A stretch of 64,000 bases of DNA from Hepsetus odoe (GCA_017165825.1 CM029374.1:6126243-6190242), one strand, 5' to 3'; positions 12,760-24,351 are shown, counted from the stretch's first letter. Numbers and translations: made by a program. Notes: generated by a model not told the origin, from the letters alone.

Positions 12760-13515
12760 TGAAAGCATTGGGGAAACGTTATATGTTTTCCACTATAAGA
12801 ACACCATGCCTTCACTCAAACAAGGTGGTGATATTGTGATGGTGGTATTGATCAGGCAAGCGTAGAGGCCAGTCAATGGTATCAATTTCTTTATCCTCCA
12901 GGAACTACCTGCATACTCTTGTCACATGAGGCCAGGCATTATCATGCACCAGTAGGATCCCAGGACCCACTGCACCAGCGAAGGTCTAACAGCGGGTCTA
13001 AGGATTTCATCCCGATACCTAATGGCAGTCAGGGTGCCATTATTTATCCTGTACAGGTCTGTGCATCCTTTCATGGATGTGCCTCCCCAGACCAACACTG
13101 ACCCACCACCAAACCGATCATGCTGAACAATGTTGCAGGCAGCATAACGTTCACTGCTGCTTCTCTTTCATTATGTGTTTTCCACTACAAGAATATCATG
13201 CCTTCAGTCAAACAAGGTGGTGGTATTGTGATGGTGTGGGGATGCTCTGCCACTTGCCTGTGTTAGTTGCCATACAAATGGAAGGATAAACTCAGCTTTC
13301 TTCTAGAAATTATTTTAAGGAGAATGCTTGGTCGTCAGTCTGTATTTTTAAGCTCAGTGATTACGTAGTACGATGACAATCAAAAGCACTGGAGCAAGTC
13401 CACCTCTTAAAGGCTGAACAAAATAACATTAAGAATTTGTAGCAGCCTCATCTAAGTCCTGAGCCCCAGAAAAAGAAAAAGCGCTCCAATGCCAATGGTT
13501 AATGAATGCTTAAAG
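12760..13515 (-). mobile_element. Composite of Tc1-like transposon relics
   Basis: 12945-13150 is the reverse complement of part of the transposase region at 17904-18060: it carries 'gcatgatcggtttggtggtgggtca' and 'ctgtacaggataaa' in reverse. It is flanked by two near-identical + strand blocks, at 12786-12858 and 13168-13240 ('ttttccactataagaacaccatgccttc...aaacaaggtggtg'), which encode the Tc1 motif 'VKQGGGIVMVWGC'. 13265-13515 is the reverse complement of 17175-17440. The parts are broken and do not form one ORF. Confidence 0.75.
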
Positions 13516-13712
13516 GTTTTTTTTTTTGTTGTTGGGTTTTTTTTTGGACATCTGGGCTGCAGAAGTGAATGTTTGAATTAAAAAGGAAGTTGCCTGCAGG
13601 GCAAAAGAACTCAAGGAACCAACATGCATCGTGATGGACAAATATGAATTTGTGCTTTAGCATGAAAAACATGCTAAAAATATATTATGGTACCATATTA
13701 TTCCAGCCTAGC

Positions 13713-13964
13713 TGAACGTGACTATTCTTGTCATTGTGAGTACACGGCACAACACACAGTGAACCACAGCGAAATTACACCTCTGCATTTTACCCACACA
13801 CAAACATGTGCAGCAGGGGGCAGCTATTGAAAGCACCTGGGGAGCAGTGACGGGGACGGTACCTTGCTCAAGGGTACCACAGGGCAACCAACAGGTAAGG
13901 AATTAGAACCCACGGCCTCCAATCTGGGGGCCAACTGCCTAAACACTAGGTCACCGCTGCCCCA
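13713..13964 (-). repeat. tRNA-derived SINE, main family, near full length
   Basis: Reverse copy from 'gaacgtgactattcttgtcattgtgag' to 'cactaggtcaccgctgcccc', with the 'gggggcagctattgaaagcacc' and 'ggtaccttgctcaagggtacc' modules in order. It lies about 300 bp before a grid1 exon. Confidence 0.9.
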
Positions 13965-14281
13965 AATATCCCAAAGCTCTAAAGTATCAGGACGTTACAA
14001 AACATCTTAAGGCTGTAAATGCATTTTACAAACTTATTGCCAAGGATCATGGGTTGAAAATAACTACCAATTAAAATGCAGAACGAAAGAGCAAGAGCGG
14101 AAAAAGCAGTGTGCTTTTCATTCATGTTCAATAGGGATGAAATATATGTGAAGACACACTCCTCAAGGACACAGACACTGCCGTTGTCATGGTGACCATT
14201 TAATATGTTGGTGTGAGCACTTTCATAGAAAGCAAAGACAGCTTATATCTGATTAATTCTGTTGTCCGCTCTCTCTCTTAG

Positions 14282-14383
14282 TTGGCGACATGGGACTCCA
14301 TCCGTGGCATGAATGGCAGTCTGAAGGAGAATCGTGTGGAGAGTGGTATGCAAGGAGTAACTGTGAAAGTCGTCACTTTATTG
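14282..14383 (+). CDS. grid1: grid1 exon: linker between amino-terminal and ligand-binding domains
   Basis: This 102-nt exon encodes 34 residues beginning L-A-T-W-D-S and ending V-K-V-V-T-L-L. It matches the GluD1 stretch that joins the amino-terminal domain (which binds cerebellin-neurexin partners outside the cell) to the ligand-binding domain. The N-G-S in 'RGMNGSL' is an N-glycosylation sequon. The acceptor is 'ctctctcttag' and the donor 'gtgggt'. Both ends are phase 0, so the exon could be skipped without a frameshift. The next exon continues with E-E-P-F-V-M-V, exactly as in known delta receptors. Exons encoding the signal peptide and most of the amino-terminal domain lie before the window. 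The delta-1 rather than delta-2 call rests mainly on the downstream exons. Confidence 0.93.
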
Positions 14384-16799
14384 GTGGGTATTCTATTCAA
14401 TGCCAGATGCTATTTTGTTTTAAGAAATGAACAGCCATGTAATTGCAATCTTATGAGAATCACATTCACATATAACCAAGAATGAATGCAACCCCTGTTG
14501 AGAAAATTAATTTTAAAAATGGAAATGAAATTTCATTTTCTCACCATTGCCGTCTCAATCAAGCAGATTTTTTATTTTTTATTTTTTCTTTGGCTATTCA
14601 TGAGTCATGGCTTTAAATGACTGCACCTAAAACGATGTCTGGTTAATATATTACAGGGGCTGCACATTACAGAGTTAGGGGCAGCTATATATTGTAGATG
14701 CAATGAAAGCTGCATTCAATTGTGGAAACCTCAATGTCGGTTGAAAAAGGTATTCAACTTTGCTCTGGTTTCACAGCTTCCACACAAATTAGACAGAATC
14801 CTGTAATCATTATTCATTAAAACCTATGTATATTCAGAGTAAATGAAATAATCTCACAATTTACTTTTTATTTTTCTTTGAGATCCTTTTCTTTAAGACA
14901 CTTTCATTTTTCTGGCCTGTATCTGGGTATATAAACTTTACATAGAGGTTTTTTGTTGGTTTTGAGTGAAAATAAGCTGAGTGCTAAGTTTTCCTCTGAG
15001 CGATTTTAGCCATTAAGCAGAAGCAGATAACATTAACCTGAACTCAGAGAATGTGCACTTGAAACTTGGAAACCCTCGTCTCTAACAGAAGAGTTCAAAT
15101 GAAGGTGGTCAGAAAAAGTTCCACCATTGTTTTTCATTCCAAAGCCTGAAAGAAATGATCTAAAAGCCCAAATGGAAGCATCCACTGGTTGCAGCGTTGT
15201 TATGGTTACAGTTTCCGTGATGCATTACAGACAGGGCTTTTACAAACGCAGCATAGTGTGATTACAGTCCGACTTTCCTAAACTGGAACAAAATGGTGAA
15301 ACAGCTGCTGAGATTTAAACATAACAGGCAAAACATCCTTTAACTTCTAATAAAATCTGCTTGGAAATTAGAGAAATTTCGTCTTTGTCTTACTAAACTG
15401 GCTGGCTAAAAACAAATTCAGCCACACAAGGATTAAAGAGGTAAAGTAATTTGTGTTCAGGAGCACAAGCAATACCCCAACTGAACCCAAATATATTATA
15501 TAGTGCTCCAGCATTGCAGTGGATGCAGGCTTACTGCTTCAAATCCCTGGGGTGTGTTTTATGTAAACAGCTTTTGCCGATGCACTGGGCATGTTGAACG
15601 TGGGTCAAAAAAAAAAAAAAAAAAAGTGTGAATATATGAAATGAAAGTGTAAATTAAGGTACTGGCACCATGTTGTTTTCTCACTTGGTTTAAACCCTCA
15701 AAATGAATTTTTATTGACTTTAATCTCTCAGAAGGGTCTAAACTCAATTTGGTTTGCTTCACCTATGCATTGTGAACAAAGGCCACAATGGCATCGGCCA
15801 GACACAGATCAAATGCTGTTGCACTGACAAATTAACACACCCATGGATGCTGCAATACAGAGGCCAGTGGTTTCTATTTACTTCTCAGATGTGACCATAG
15901 TGGAGATACATATCTATACACACACTCTAACCACTGCCCTGCAACAGGCACCTCTCACTGTTTGATATATATTCTGTAACTGAAATACAATCCCAGAAAC
16001 CCTATGACCTGCAGTGGCCCACATGCATGCTGTCATATTTCAGATACCTTGCTGTTACACTTCTCACCGTCATGCATGGTTGCTCTCCAGGAAAGACTTC
16101 CTATGTCTGCTCTGTTTCTAGAATTGGCTGTTTATCAGCAGCGAGTTGTATTTCGTGTTTTCTTTTCCTGTTGTTGGACAGAATAAGCCTCTTCACTTTG
16201 CATTTCCTAAGTGACTGATATCTATCCGGCCTGTTTGAGAAGGGGCCGTCGCAGTGACAGTCCATTTTTCCAGGCCTCAGCGCACCAGGCCGCAGTCTGC
16301 CTGAGTGAATTTAGAGAGGTAATTTCTGTCTGATGAGGTGCCACATGCTTCACTGCTTGCTGTGTCATGGGTCAGCAGTCTCTCTGGAAAAACTCCATTC
16401 AGATTAACCTGGAAAAGAAGCTGCCACGCTGACTGTGATGAAGGTGTCATTCTGATCGAAGTTTTAAGGGAGACTGAGCTTGATTCACCCCAAAAATGAA
16501 AACCGGAAATTACTTCTTTAGATATAGCCCAGATTGTTAGGAGCCTTAATAAAAAGGGTGATTTTTATTGGTCAGGCGTTATGTCTTTTTTTTTTTTTTA
16601 ATCATACATGATAGGAATTCCTTTAAGTCAAATTAAATGAATTAGTTGATGATATGCCTGCCATTACTGTAGTACAACTGGGGTAGTATTCGTATAAGCC
16701 TGAAACGTAAATGTTTTGCATTTTCTTTCATGCTCATTAATGGAAAAACTACATTTTATTTGCATTTTAATGAAAGATAATCAATAACTTCTTCTTTAA

Positions 16800-16920
16800 A
16801 TACCTCTGCCTTTGAGGCCTTGTAGGTCTCTAAGATAAGCAGAAGCTGAACCCCTTATGGTGCTCACAGCTGAATCTAAACAGGGTGAAATGGCAGTTTG
16901 CCACTATGCCGCAAGAAGCT
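16800..16920 (+). mobile_element. Possible LINE C-terminal relic
   Basis: The text 'ggccttgtaggtctctaagataagcag' through 'gggtgaaatggcagtttgccactatgccgc' resembles a block at 20340-20460 and, at protein level, the degraded 'PSR-LRS ... RAF-APRLWN' C-terminus seen in several fish LINE clades. Short and weak. Confidence 0.4.
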
Positions 16921-17169
16921 AAAGCCTGCCATGCTTTTCACTGCCTTTAGCACATCAGGGGATCTACCTTTGTTTTTGCACAAAATCAGATTTTCTCTAT
17001 TCTAGGACATTGTTTCAGTACTTTTAAAACAGAAAAAAAACAGGAATGGTTTTGCAGGTGGAGGCCACAGACATTTTTCCCTCCTCATGTTTTTTGATTG
17101 CTTTTTGGTAGTTTTGCATTTGACTAGGGTCAGTGTCACTACTGGTACAGAGGATGCACAGGAAGACCA

Positions 17170-18279
17170 ACTCCACCATCATTAATGAATGCTTTAAACC
17201 TTTAAGCATTCATTAACCGTTGGCATTGGAGCGCTTTTTCTTTTTCCTGGGCCTCAGGACGAGGGTGAGGCTGCTACAAATTTTTTATGTTATTTTGTTC
17301 AGCCTTTAAGAGGCGGACTTGCCCCTGTGCTTTTGATTGTCATCCTACGACATCATCACTGAGCTTCAAAATACAGACGACCAAACATTCTCCTTAAAAT
17401 AATTTCTAGAAGAAAGCTGAGTTTATCCTTCCATTTTTTATGGCAACTAACACAGGCCAGTAGCAAAGCATCCCCCACATTGTCAGAAGGTTTGCTGTGT
17501 CTTCCAGCAGTCTCAAGAGCATGGAGAAGGCCAGAAGACAGGCAGTTACTCCAGAATATCTGGACAGGGCTGCCTTAGGTCCTTAACTCATCAGCAGGAC
17601 CGGTATCTGCTCCTCTGGGCAAGGAGGAACAGGATGAATACTGCCAGAGCGCTACAAAGTGACCTCCAGCAGACCACTGGTGTGAATGTCTTTGACCAAA
17701 CCAACAGACTTTATGAGGGTGGTTTGAGGGCCCTGCATTCGCTGGCGGGCCCTTAACTCACTGCCTGGCACGATGGAGCTCGACTGGCATTTGCCAGAGA
17801 ACAACAGAACTGGCAGGTCTGGCACTGGTGCCCACAGATGAGAGCAGGTTCACTCTGAGCTCATGTGACAGACGTGAAAGGGTCTAGAGAAGCCACGGAG
17901 AATATTATGCTGCCTGCAACATTGTTCAGCATGATCGGTTTGGTGGTGGGTCAGGGTTTCTCTGGGGAGGCATATCTATTGAGGGATGCACTGACCTGTA
18001 CAGGATAAACGATGGCACCCTGACTGCCATTAGGCATCGGACATCAAGTTTAGGTCCATCCGACACCGCCAGGTTGCACCTCAGACTGTCCAGGAGCTCA
18101 GTGATGTCCTGATCAGGATCTGGGAGGAGATACCCCAGGACACCATCCATCAACTCATAAGGAGCATGACCCAGCGTTGTCAGGGATGCATACAAGCACG
18201 TGGGGGCCGTACATATAAATATATAAATATGCACACTGCTCAATTTTTCAAAAATGTTCCTCTAATTTTTTGAGCAGTG
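17170..18279 (+). mobile_element. Tc1-like DNA transposon relic with internal deletion
   Basis: Broken + strand frames give transposase pieces: 'RNRMNTARALQSDLQQTTGV' and 'ARLAFARE' (17640-17810), then 'IMLPATLFSMIGLVVG' (17905-17945), 'LYRINDGTLTAI' and 'IPQDTIHQLIRSMTQRCQG' (18125-18190). The block between about 18032 and 18045 is missing the last part of the catalytic core. The right end 'ctctaattttttgagcagtg' followed by TA is a typical inverted-repeat terminus. The left 17175-17440 is not transposase-like and recurs, inverted, at 13265-13515. Confidence 0.8.
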
Positions 18280-18406
18280 TATATATATATACAGACACAC
18301 ACGTACATATGCATACACCCATACCATACCTTATATTGTCTGAACTCTTAAGAATAGAGAGGCTGTCTAAACTGAAATTAAATAGCTCCTTTGTTTTTAT
18401 TTATAG

Positions 18407-18604
18407 GAGGAGCCTTTCGTGATGGTGGCAGAGAACATTCTTGGACAGCCTAAACGATACAAGGGTTTCTCCATAGACGTTCTGGATGCTCTAGCCAAAA
18501 TACTGGGCTTTAAATATGAGATCTATCAGGTGGCTGATGGGAAGTATGGATCCCCTCAGCCCAATGGCTCATGGAATGGCATGATTGGAGAACTCATCAA
18601 AAAG
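18407..18604 (+). CDS. grid1: grid1 exon: start of ligand-binding lobe S1
   Basis: Sixty-six codons from E-E-P-F-V-M-V to G-E-L-I-K-K. The blocks 'AENILGQPKRYKGFSIDVLD' and 'ALAKILGFKYEIYQ' are characteristic of GluD1 (GluD2 has S-E-N-V-L-G-K-P-K-K-Y-Q). This is lobe 1 of the extracellular clamshell that in delta receptors binds D-serine or glycine rather than glutamate. Acceptor 'tttatag' is ordinary. After the final AAG the genome reads 'gcaggt': no GT is available that keeps frame, so the exon appears to end in a GC donor. Using the GT at 18609-18610 would shift the frame into the next exon. A GC-AG intron is the simplest reading and is discussed as a finding. Confidence 0.95.
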
Positions 18605-19518
18605 GCAGGTTCACTTTATTGATAATTACTTCATTCATTGCATTTTCATGTTTTTTGACCATACATTAAATATAATATAAAAAATAATACAGAAAACATT
18701 TCTATGGTTGTTTCAACCACCAGGCATACAGAAGACATGTCAAGTGTTGTGTTTTGATGATTTTCTAAAAAAAAAAATAATTTACAAAATCTACACAACT
18801 AGAAAGGAACAAAACATGTGTAGAGACACCGGAAGAAAGCCATGTATTCACAGATTCAACTCAAAATATCAAAGTGGGCTTTTAATCACAAACCTCAAGA
18901 ACAAGGCATTTTTTTTATTATTAGAGTGAAAGAGATTAGTTCCAAGAGTGTGATGCTATCATAGGATTAGTAAAAACACTTAAGAAAATATTTACACTTT
19001 TTTCTATTCCAAGAATACCACTTCTTTTTAGACTGGTTCTTGAAAGAAAAGCTAAAGGCAAATTAGAATGTTGGAAAAAAAAAAAACTCATGTTTAAGCA
19101 GATGGCTTTCTTATAAGTTTGATGGCTCCTATTTCCAAAAAACAGCACAGCCATCAATGCAAATGTTTCACTAGAACAAGATATTAAGATATTTTTTTAT
19201 CAGTAATTTCTTCATATTTCACTAACCTAAAATTGATTTATTTTTATTTATTTCTCATTTTCAGTTTTAAATCGTAAACGTCAACAAATCATAAATGCCA
19301 ATAGTACTATTAGAAAGTGTGATATTGTGAAGGTGTATTCAGATTATACTGAAACAAGAACAACATATCCGTAGCCTAAAATGCTATTTAATGCAGTAGA
19401 AAATATAAAATTATATTGACAATAATATCCATGTCCTGACTAATGGTTATCAGCTTAAAAAAATCAAGTATAATATTTAATATTCCTTCATTATCTTGCT
19501 TTTTTTTTTTTTTTCCAG
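18605..19518 (+). other. grid1: grid1 intron, apparent GC-AG type, 914 bp
   Basis: The donor is 'AAG|gcaggt' and the acceptor is a run of T ending in 'ccag'. Both flanking exons are phase 0, giving K then R-A-D-L as in other delta receptors. The interior is AT-rich unique sequence with no repeat I recognise. Confidence 0.85.
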
Positions 19519-19849
19519 AGGGCAGACCTGGCAATTTCAGCCATCACCATCACACCAGAACGAGAGAACGTGGTTGACTTCAGCAAACGTTATCTGGATT
19601 ACTCTGTGGGCATCTTGATGAGCAAGTCTGTGGAGAAACTCAACATTTTCTCACTGCTTGCCCCCTTTGATCTGGCAGTATGGGCATGTATTGCTGCCGC
19701 CATCCCTGTGGTTGGAGTCATGATATTTCTCCTGCGCCGTATCCAGTCAGTTCGTTCTCAGAATACCCCCGGACCCCACCAGCCTGCGTCTGTTACCACT
19801 TCTTTTCAAAGTGCCATCTGGATTGTCTATGGGGCTTTTGTTCAACAAG
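19519..19849 (+). CDS. grid1: grid1 exon: S1 end, M1 and pore loop M2
   Basis: 331 nt, 110 codons plus one base, from R-A-D-L-A-I-S to V-Q-Q-G. 'SAITITPERE' holds the Arg that in all ionotropic glutamate receptors contacts the ligand carboxylate (Arg530 in rat GluD2 numbering, from memory). 'VVDFSKRYLDYSVGIL' closes S1. M1 is 'WACIAAAIPVVGVMIFLL'. After a divergent proline- and serine-rich linker comes the re-entrant pore loop 'SAIWIVYGAFVQQG', with Gln at the Q/R-site region as in other delta receptors. Acceptor 'ttttccag', donor 'gtgaga', ending phase 1. The reading frame past the donor is intronic. Confidence 0.96.
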
Positions 19850-20106
19850 GTGAGACGATATATCAAAGGAACCTTTTTCACGCCTTTTCACGACATCGCA
19901 GGCCATGTTGCCAACTGTAAGAAAGAGCCTGTTTGAATCATCAAATGCCTTTTAAAGGTTTTTATACCAACAGACCTCCATAAGCCAACCAAGAAAAAGT
20001 TTGCCAAGAATTTACTTTTTAGTGATCACAAAAGCTTTCACTAAATCCAAATTGTGACAGAACATACAGCTAAGGTTAGATATTTTTTGCAAAAGCAAGC
20101 TCTGCA

Positions 20107-20144
<38 letters not shown>

Positions 20145-20149
20145 GTCTT

Positions 20150-20465
20150 TACAGCATGCTAACAACTGCAGTGCTTTTCCCATTGGCCTCCCAAAAAGAT
20201 CATTATTATCAAAATTGTGCTGCATCACAAGAACAGGGAGCTCTCAGGTGTGTACACTGGCTTCCAATCAGATACTGAGTTGAGTTCTGAGTATCATTCA
20301 TCTAATCTGTCACTTAAAGGTTTGGGCCCTTGATATTTCCAAACTGTTTGATGAATAGAAGCCTGGTAGGTCTTTTAGATCAGCAGGAGCTTGTCAGCTA
20401 GTGGTGCCCAGAGCAGAGTCTAAACTGGGTGAAATGGCATTTAGCCATCATGCTGCCCCCACGGA
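20150..20465 (+). mobile_element. LINE reverse transcriptase C-terminal relic
   Basis: With frame breaks the + strand reads like 'GVYTGFQSDTELSSEYH', then 'SNLSLKGLGP' and '...QSRV-TG-NGI'. This matches the usual 'HWLPI-YR--FKI ... ALNGLAP-Y' and 'RTK...GDRAF' C-terminal region of fish LINEs. Stops are frequent. The clade is not resolved. Confidence 0.5.
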
Positions 20466-20936
20466 GAACAGATTTGTCCTGACGGCAGTTTTAAAAAAAA
20501 GCCTACTTTCTTCTAAAACGTTAGGTCTGACATTTCCATCAAGTATTCAATGCATATAAACAGCTCATTATGTTTTAGCTATAAGGCACATTGTATCCGA
20601 GGGACTATGAAAAAATAAAAAAGGGATGTTAATTCCATGTATTCTCATTCATCTGAAGAACAACAACATTTAATGAAAATATACATATTTATTTCTCATA
20701 CAATGTAGATGCTTTGAGGGCATCACTTACCCCACTATTATGCAAAAGTGTACCTGTAAGGTTGCAAACAGAGGAAAAAAAAACAAAAAAAAACCCCTTG
20801 AACTAAAACTAAACTTTAAACTCAGTGCTGTGCTACATCCGGGACACCCCCAGAATAAAAGTTGCTAATAAAAGGAAATAAAAATGTCCTTGCTCTTCAC
20901 TCCCTCACCTGTCATATATATATATATATATATATC

Positions 20937-20968
<32 letters not shown>

Positions 20969-21784
20969 GGGCAGGAGGAGATAATCACTCACTTGAGAAA
21001 AGCTCCATGTTTTTTAGTTTTCAGTCAGTGGAGAAAAGACCTGGTCTCTGTACTGAAGAGGCTGAATACCGTCTTGGAAAATAGGACAAATAGGAGGAAA
21101 ATGCTTAAATGAATAATCATTTATAACAACCTTTTCATTCTTTATACCTTGAATACCAGCTGTTCTTTACATAACATGAACATTTTAATATTAAGGACTC
21201 ATAGAAATGCTCCAGAATGGCTTGAAATGAATTCTCTATCATTTACTTAAAAAGTTAAGAATGTTTCAGCCTTTTCATGTAGCGTTTTACTTTTTTGGGG
21301 AAACAATACTCTTTTGACGTGTTGGACCTCATTGTGAGTTTCTCGGTATCAGTGTGTGACATGTGGGCTTAACATAATCAGTTCCCATTCCACAACAATC
21401 TGATTGGCGGCGCTTGCAAAGAGCAAGATAATATGTACATTTATAAAAACCATTTGGATGATTAGATTGCAGTCACTGCTTTTTGTTGTCGCTGATAAGT
21501 ATTGAGAGAGTGTGGGGAAAAGAATGGCATTGATACTCATCAGCTTTTGAAATTCACCAGCAAAATCCTGGCTTTCTTACTAAACACCCACAGGCAGGCT
21601 TTCGTTTATTCTGACATGCTTTCAGTTAAGGACAAATAACAGTTTTGTCTCCAATTAGAGTCTAATAAAGTTCTGAAACACGTTCCATTTTTTTCTGCTT
21701 ATCATTTAAAGTGTAAACCTGGGGCTTGTTCTTATTAATTAATGATTTTTATGCTTGCTCAACCAAAAATCGAGTTGGATGTAA

Positions 21785-21975
21785 TAATTAATGCAAATTA
21801 TTTCCTCCCACAGTCCAAAGACATGCAAGCCAGGTGAATTGGAGGTGCTGAATTGCCCCTAGGTGTGTGTCTGTGTGTGTGTGTACCCTGCGATGGACTG
21901 GGAACTTGCCCAAGATGTTTTTCCACCTTTATGATAAGCAGCTCAGAGAATAATGAATGGAATGATGGATGGATG
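21785..21975 (+). repeat. Common teleost interspersed repeat fragment
   Basis: 'cccacagtccaaagacatgcaagccaggtgaattggaggtgctgaattgcccctaggtgtgtg', then 'ccctgcgatggactggg', and ending in 'gaatgatggatggatgg'. The same repeat appears in part at 12422-12553 (reverse) and 46335-46455. Confidence 0.65.
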
Positions 21976-23017
21976 GGGAAACTGGCAACAAATGGCTAAA
22001 TAAAGCAGCAGTGCTGAAGATAAGTGATGAGAAAACAGCTCGCTTTACTTCAGCCATGGTTTCATTAATTTTTTATTCCTTTGAGCCAAGAGGTGACTAT
22101 TAAGACCGTCGGAAGTAAGAGAGAATGGGAATGAAAGGAAGTGTGTCGATTCTGAGGAAGCAGACATTTCCAATCTTTTTGCACAGAGCAGTGTACAGCT
22201 GGTAGCAGCCATAAAGATTACAGGGCACTCCAACACCAGCACTCTCCTCCATCCTCGTGTAAAAACGTGCTTCAGCACTGGTACAATCACAGCTGAACAA
22301 TCTAGTTCAGCAAGCCGGAAACTGAAGAAGCATGGAGCTTGATTGCATCACAAACTGCAGAGAAACTTTAGTCACTTTCCTTCTCGCTTACAGCCATAAT
22401 GACGCTGAGAAAATGTTAGAAGCCAAGCCACAAGCCCTCGAATGTTTGCTGGGGTACGATTATTGGGGAATTCTTTTATAAGAGAGTATCAGCTGGGTAC
22501 AAATTGAGAATGCGATTTAATTGTGGGCTTTTCTGCCTAATTGTCTTCCCAAACTGTACTGACAATTATAATTCACAAGATATTCCAGTACGTTGAAACT
22601 TTGTTTAAAAAATCTTGATGCACACAGTAATAGCTGTTTGCTTTTAAATTGTTAGCGAGTGTAATGATTGCTCTCATTGCCACCTATATGGGCCTCGCAC
22701 ACAGGGTTGTTTGCTAAAAGGGTTTAATTACTAGACTTGAGGAAAGTCACACATTACTGTTTGAAATGTGAATGTAAACATTGGAGGAAGAAAGCAGCCC
22801 AGGATTGATTCTTTCTTCATTCATAGGGCCGTTTAACTGCAGTATGTAAGATGGAAAATCAGCAGGGTGTTAATGGAATAGAAGTGCAATGTCACTCACA
22901 TCTGGCTTGATTTGTGATTTCATTGTATCTCATTTCTGCCTCTTGCTGATTGGTCAAGACATCTGTGATAGTGCTTTTCAGCGCTTCTTCAATAAACTCT
23001 TTTGTTTAAGCATATGA

Positions 23018-23258
23018 GGGCAGAGGTGGTCTAATGTTTAGGGACTAGGCCTCAGAATCGGAAGGTCATGAGCTTGAATCCAATAGGTTGCCCAGAGGTA
23101 CCCTTGAGCAAGGTACCATTCCCATAACTGCTCCCTGGGTGCTTTAAATAGCGTCTCCCTACTGCTGAGTATGGGTGAAAAACAGAGGTTGCACTTTGTT
23201 GTGTCTCACTGTGTACTGTGCTGTGTTTCACAAGGACCAACATAGTCACTTTCACTTT
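23018..23258 (+). repeat. tRNA-derived SINE, main family, diverged
   Basis: Runs from 'gggcagaggtggtctaatgtttaggga' to 'catagtcactttcacttt', with 'gttgcccagaggtacccttgagcaaggtacc' in the middle. Confidence 0.85.
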
Positions 23259-23484
23259 ACACAGTTGTCAGTGTTATTTTGCAGGCAAGTGAGGTGAGCT
23301 GATATTTCTAGACTTCTATTATTAGGAAATGTTGCCGTATATGCAGCCCATCTCAGCCAATCATTTTGCAATGTTGGAGCTACTTGTAATGTTCTCATGG
23401 TAACAGTGGGGTTTAAGGGATATAAGACCTGTGTGTTGCTTTATGTTTTGTCAGAATTGGTTGTTTAGTAAGTACATTTAACTA

Positions 23485-23519
<35 letters not shown>

Positions 23520-24094
23520 ATATATATATATATGTTAAAAAACAAAATTAAATTTACAGGCTAGAAGTCTGGACCCACCCTTGGAGATATACACACACAC
23601 ACACACACACACACAAATATTTTTATTTATTTATTTATTTATTTATGCTTTTATTTTTTTATTTCTCTAGAAAAATCTATAAATACTTAAAACTAATGTA
23701 AATGTGACTGGTTTTAAGTATTTCATATTTCATTAAACAAAAGTCACTTTTAGTAATTCGGGGGTAACCAAATGGTTTATGATGGGGAAAGGGCATGTGT
23801 TGTTCCTACAGTCAAACATGGATGTGTATCATCAACGGTGGGGGGGTTTGGGAGGGTTGTTGGCAGTTACTGAAAATCAATGTGTTTTACTTATATCATT
23901 TTAGTCTTCAATTTAAAACAAGCATGTTAGCATATGATTCAAGTCATTAAAATGATTCCTGATTGTTTTATATTGTTCTAGGAGCAGGGAATAAAACTAG
24001 TAACCTGTCATCGTTTAGTGTTGAAAGCACTATTTAATGAAATGAATGAATGTGTTTAGCAAGGACATTTTCGAACTATGCTGAAACCCTTCAA

Positions 24095-24250
24095 GATGGG
24101 ACTGTGGTGGCCTGGTCAGGGGGGTATGGGTTTGAGTGCTGGTACCCTTAAGCAATGTTTGGCTACTCCCTGGGCACAGGCGTTGCAGACCCCTGCTTCT
24201 GGAGTCTGTTTACTACTAGTGTGTTTGGATGGGTTAAATGCTGAAGACTT
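24095..24250 (+). repeat. Degenerate SINE relic
   Basis: 'gactgtggtggcctggtca', 'gggtttgagtgctggtacccttaagcaatg', 'ctccctgggcac' and 'tttggatgggttaaatgctga' occur in the order of the main SINE family, with gaps. It lies about 100 bp before a grid1 exon. Confidence 0.6.
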
Positions 24251-24351
24251 ATAAAATACTGTTACAAAATACAGTTATATAAAAAAAACAAATACTTCAA
24301 ATACTAGAAAACCTGCTCCATGTTCACAGTGTGTGTGAATCCTTTCAACAG

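Larger units (their letters stand above)
1..14281 (+). other. grid1: grid1 intron upstream of the first visible exon (partial)
   Basis: This whole stretch precedes the first recognisable grid1 exon, and I find no delta-receptor coding sequence in it, so I read it as one intron that begins before the window. Repeats are listed separately. Between them I see nothing identifiable at 79-1100, 1756-2786, 2993-3897, 4151-5190, 5681-8550 (apart from a GA-rich run near 8090-8130 and a CT run near 8321-8340), 9367-11050 (apart from a CATC repeat near 9940-9972) and 13965-14270. The ORFs in this interval are short, lack family similarity and mostly fall in repeats. The call is an inference from gene order, since the 5' exon is not visible. 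Confidence 0.7.
14384..18406 (+). other. grid1: grid1 intron, GT-AG, about 4.0 kb
   Basis: Donor 'gtgggt', acceptor 'ttatttatag', phase 0. 14400-16790 holds nothing I recognise apart from an A-run near 15608 and a T-run near 16586. A possible LINE relic lies near 16800-16920 and a Tc1-like element at 17170-18279, ending about 125 bp before the next exon. Confidence 0.9.
19850..24351 (+). other. grid1: grid1 intron, GT-AG, about 4.5 kb
   Basis: Donor 'gtgaga', acceptor 'cctttcaacag', phase 1. Simple repeats: AAAT units at 20108-20146 and 20938-20968, AT at 20917-20936, poly-A at about 23486-23517 and CA at 23592-23614. 20470-21780 and 21980-23010 hold nothing I can name. A relic LINE, a tail repeat and two SINEs are listed separately. 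Confidence 0.9.

Noticed and set aside
18605..18622. Exon 18407-18604 extending to the GT at 18609
   Set aside because: Joining there to 19519 or the next AG shifts the frame and destroys R-A-D-L-A-I-S, so the GC donor is preferred.
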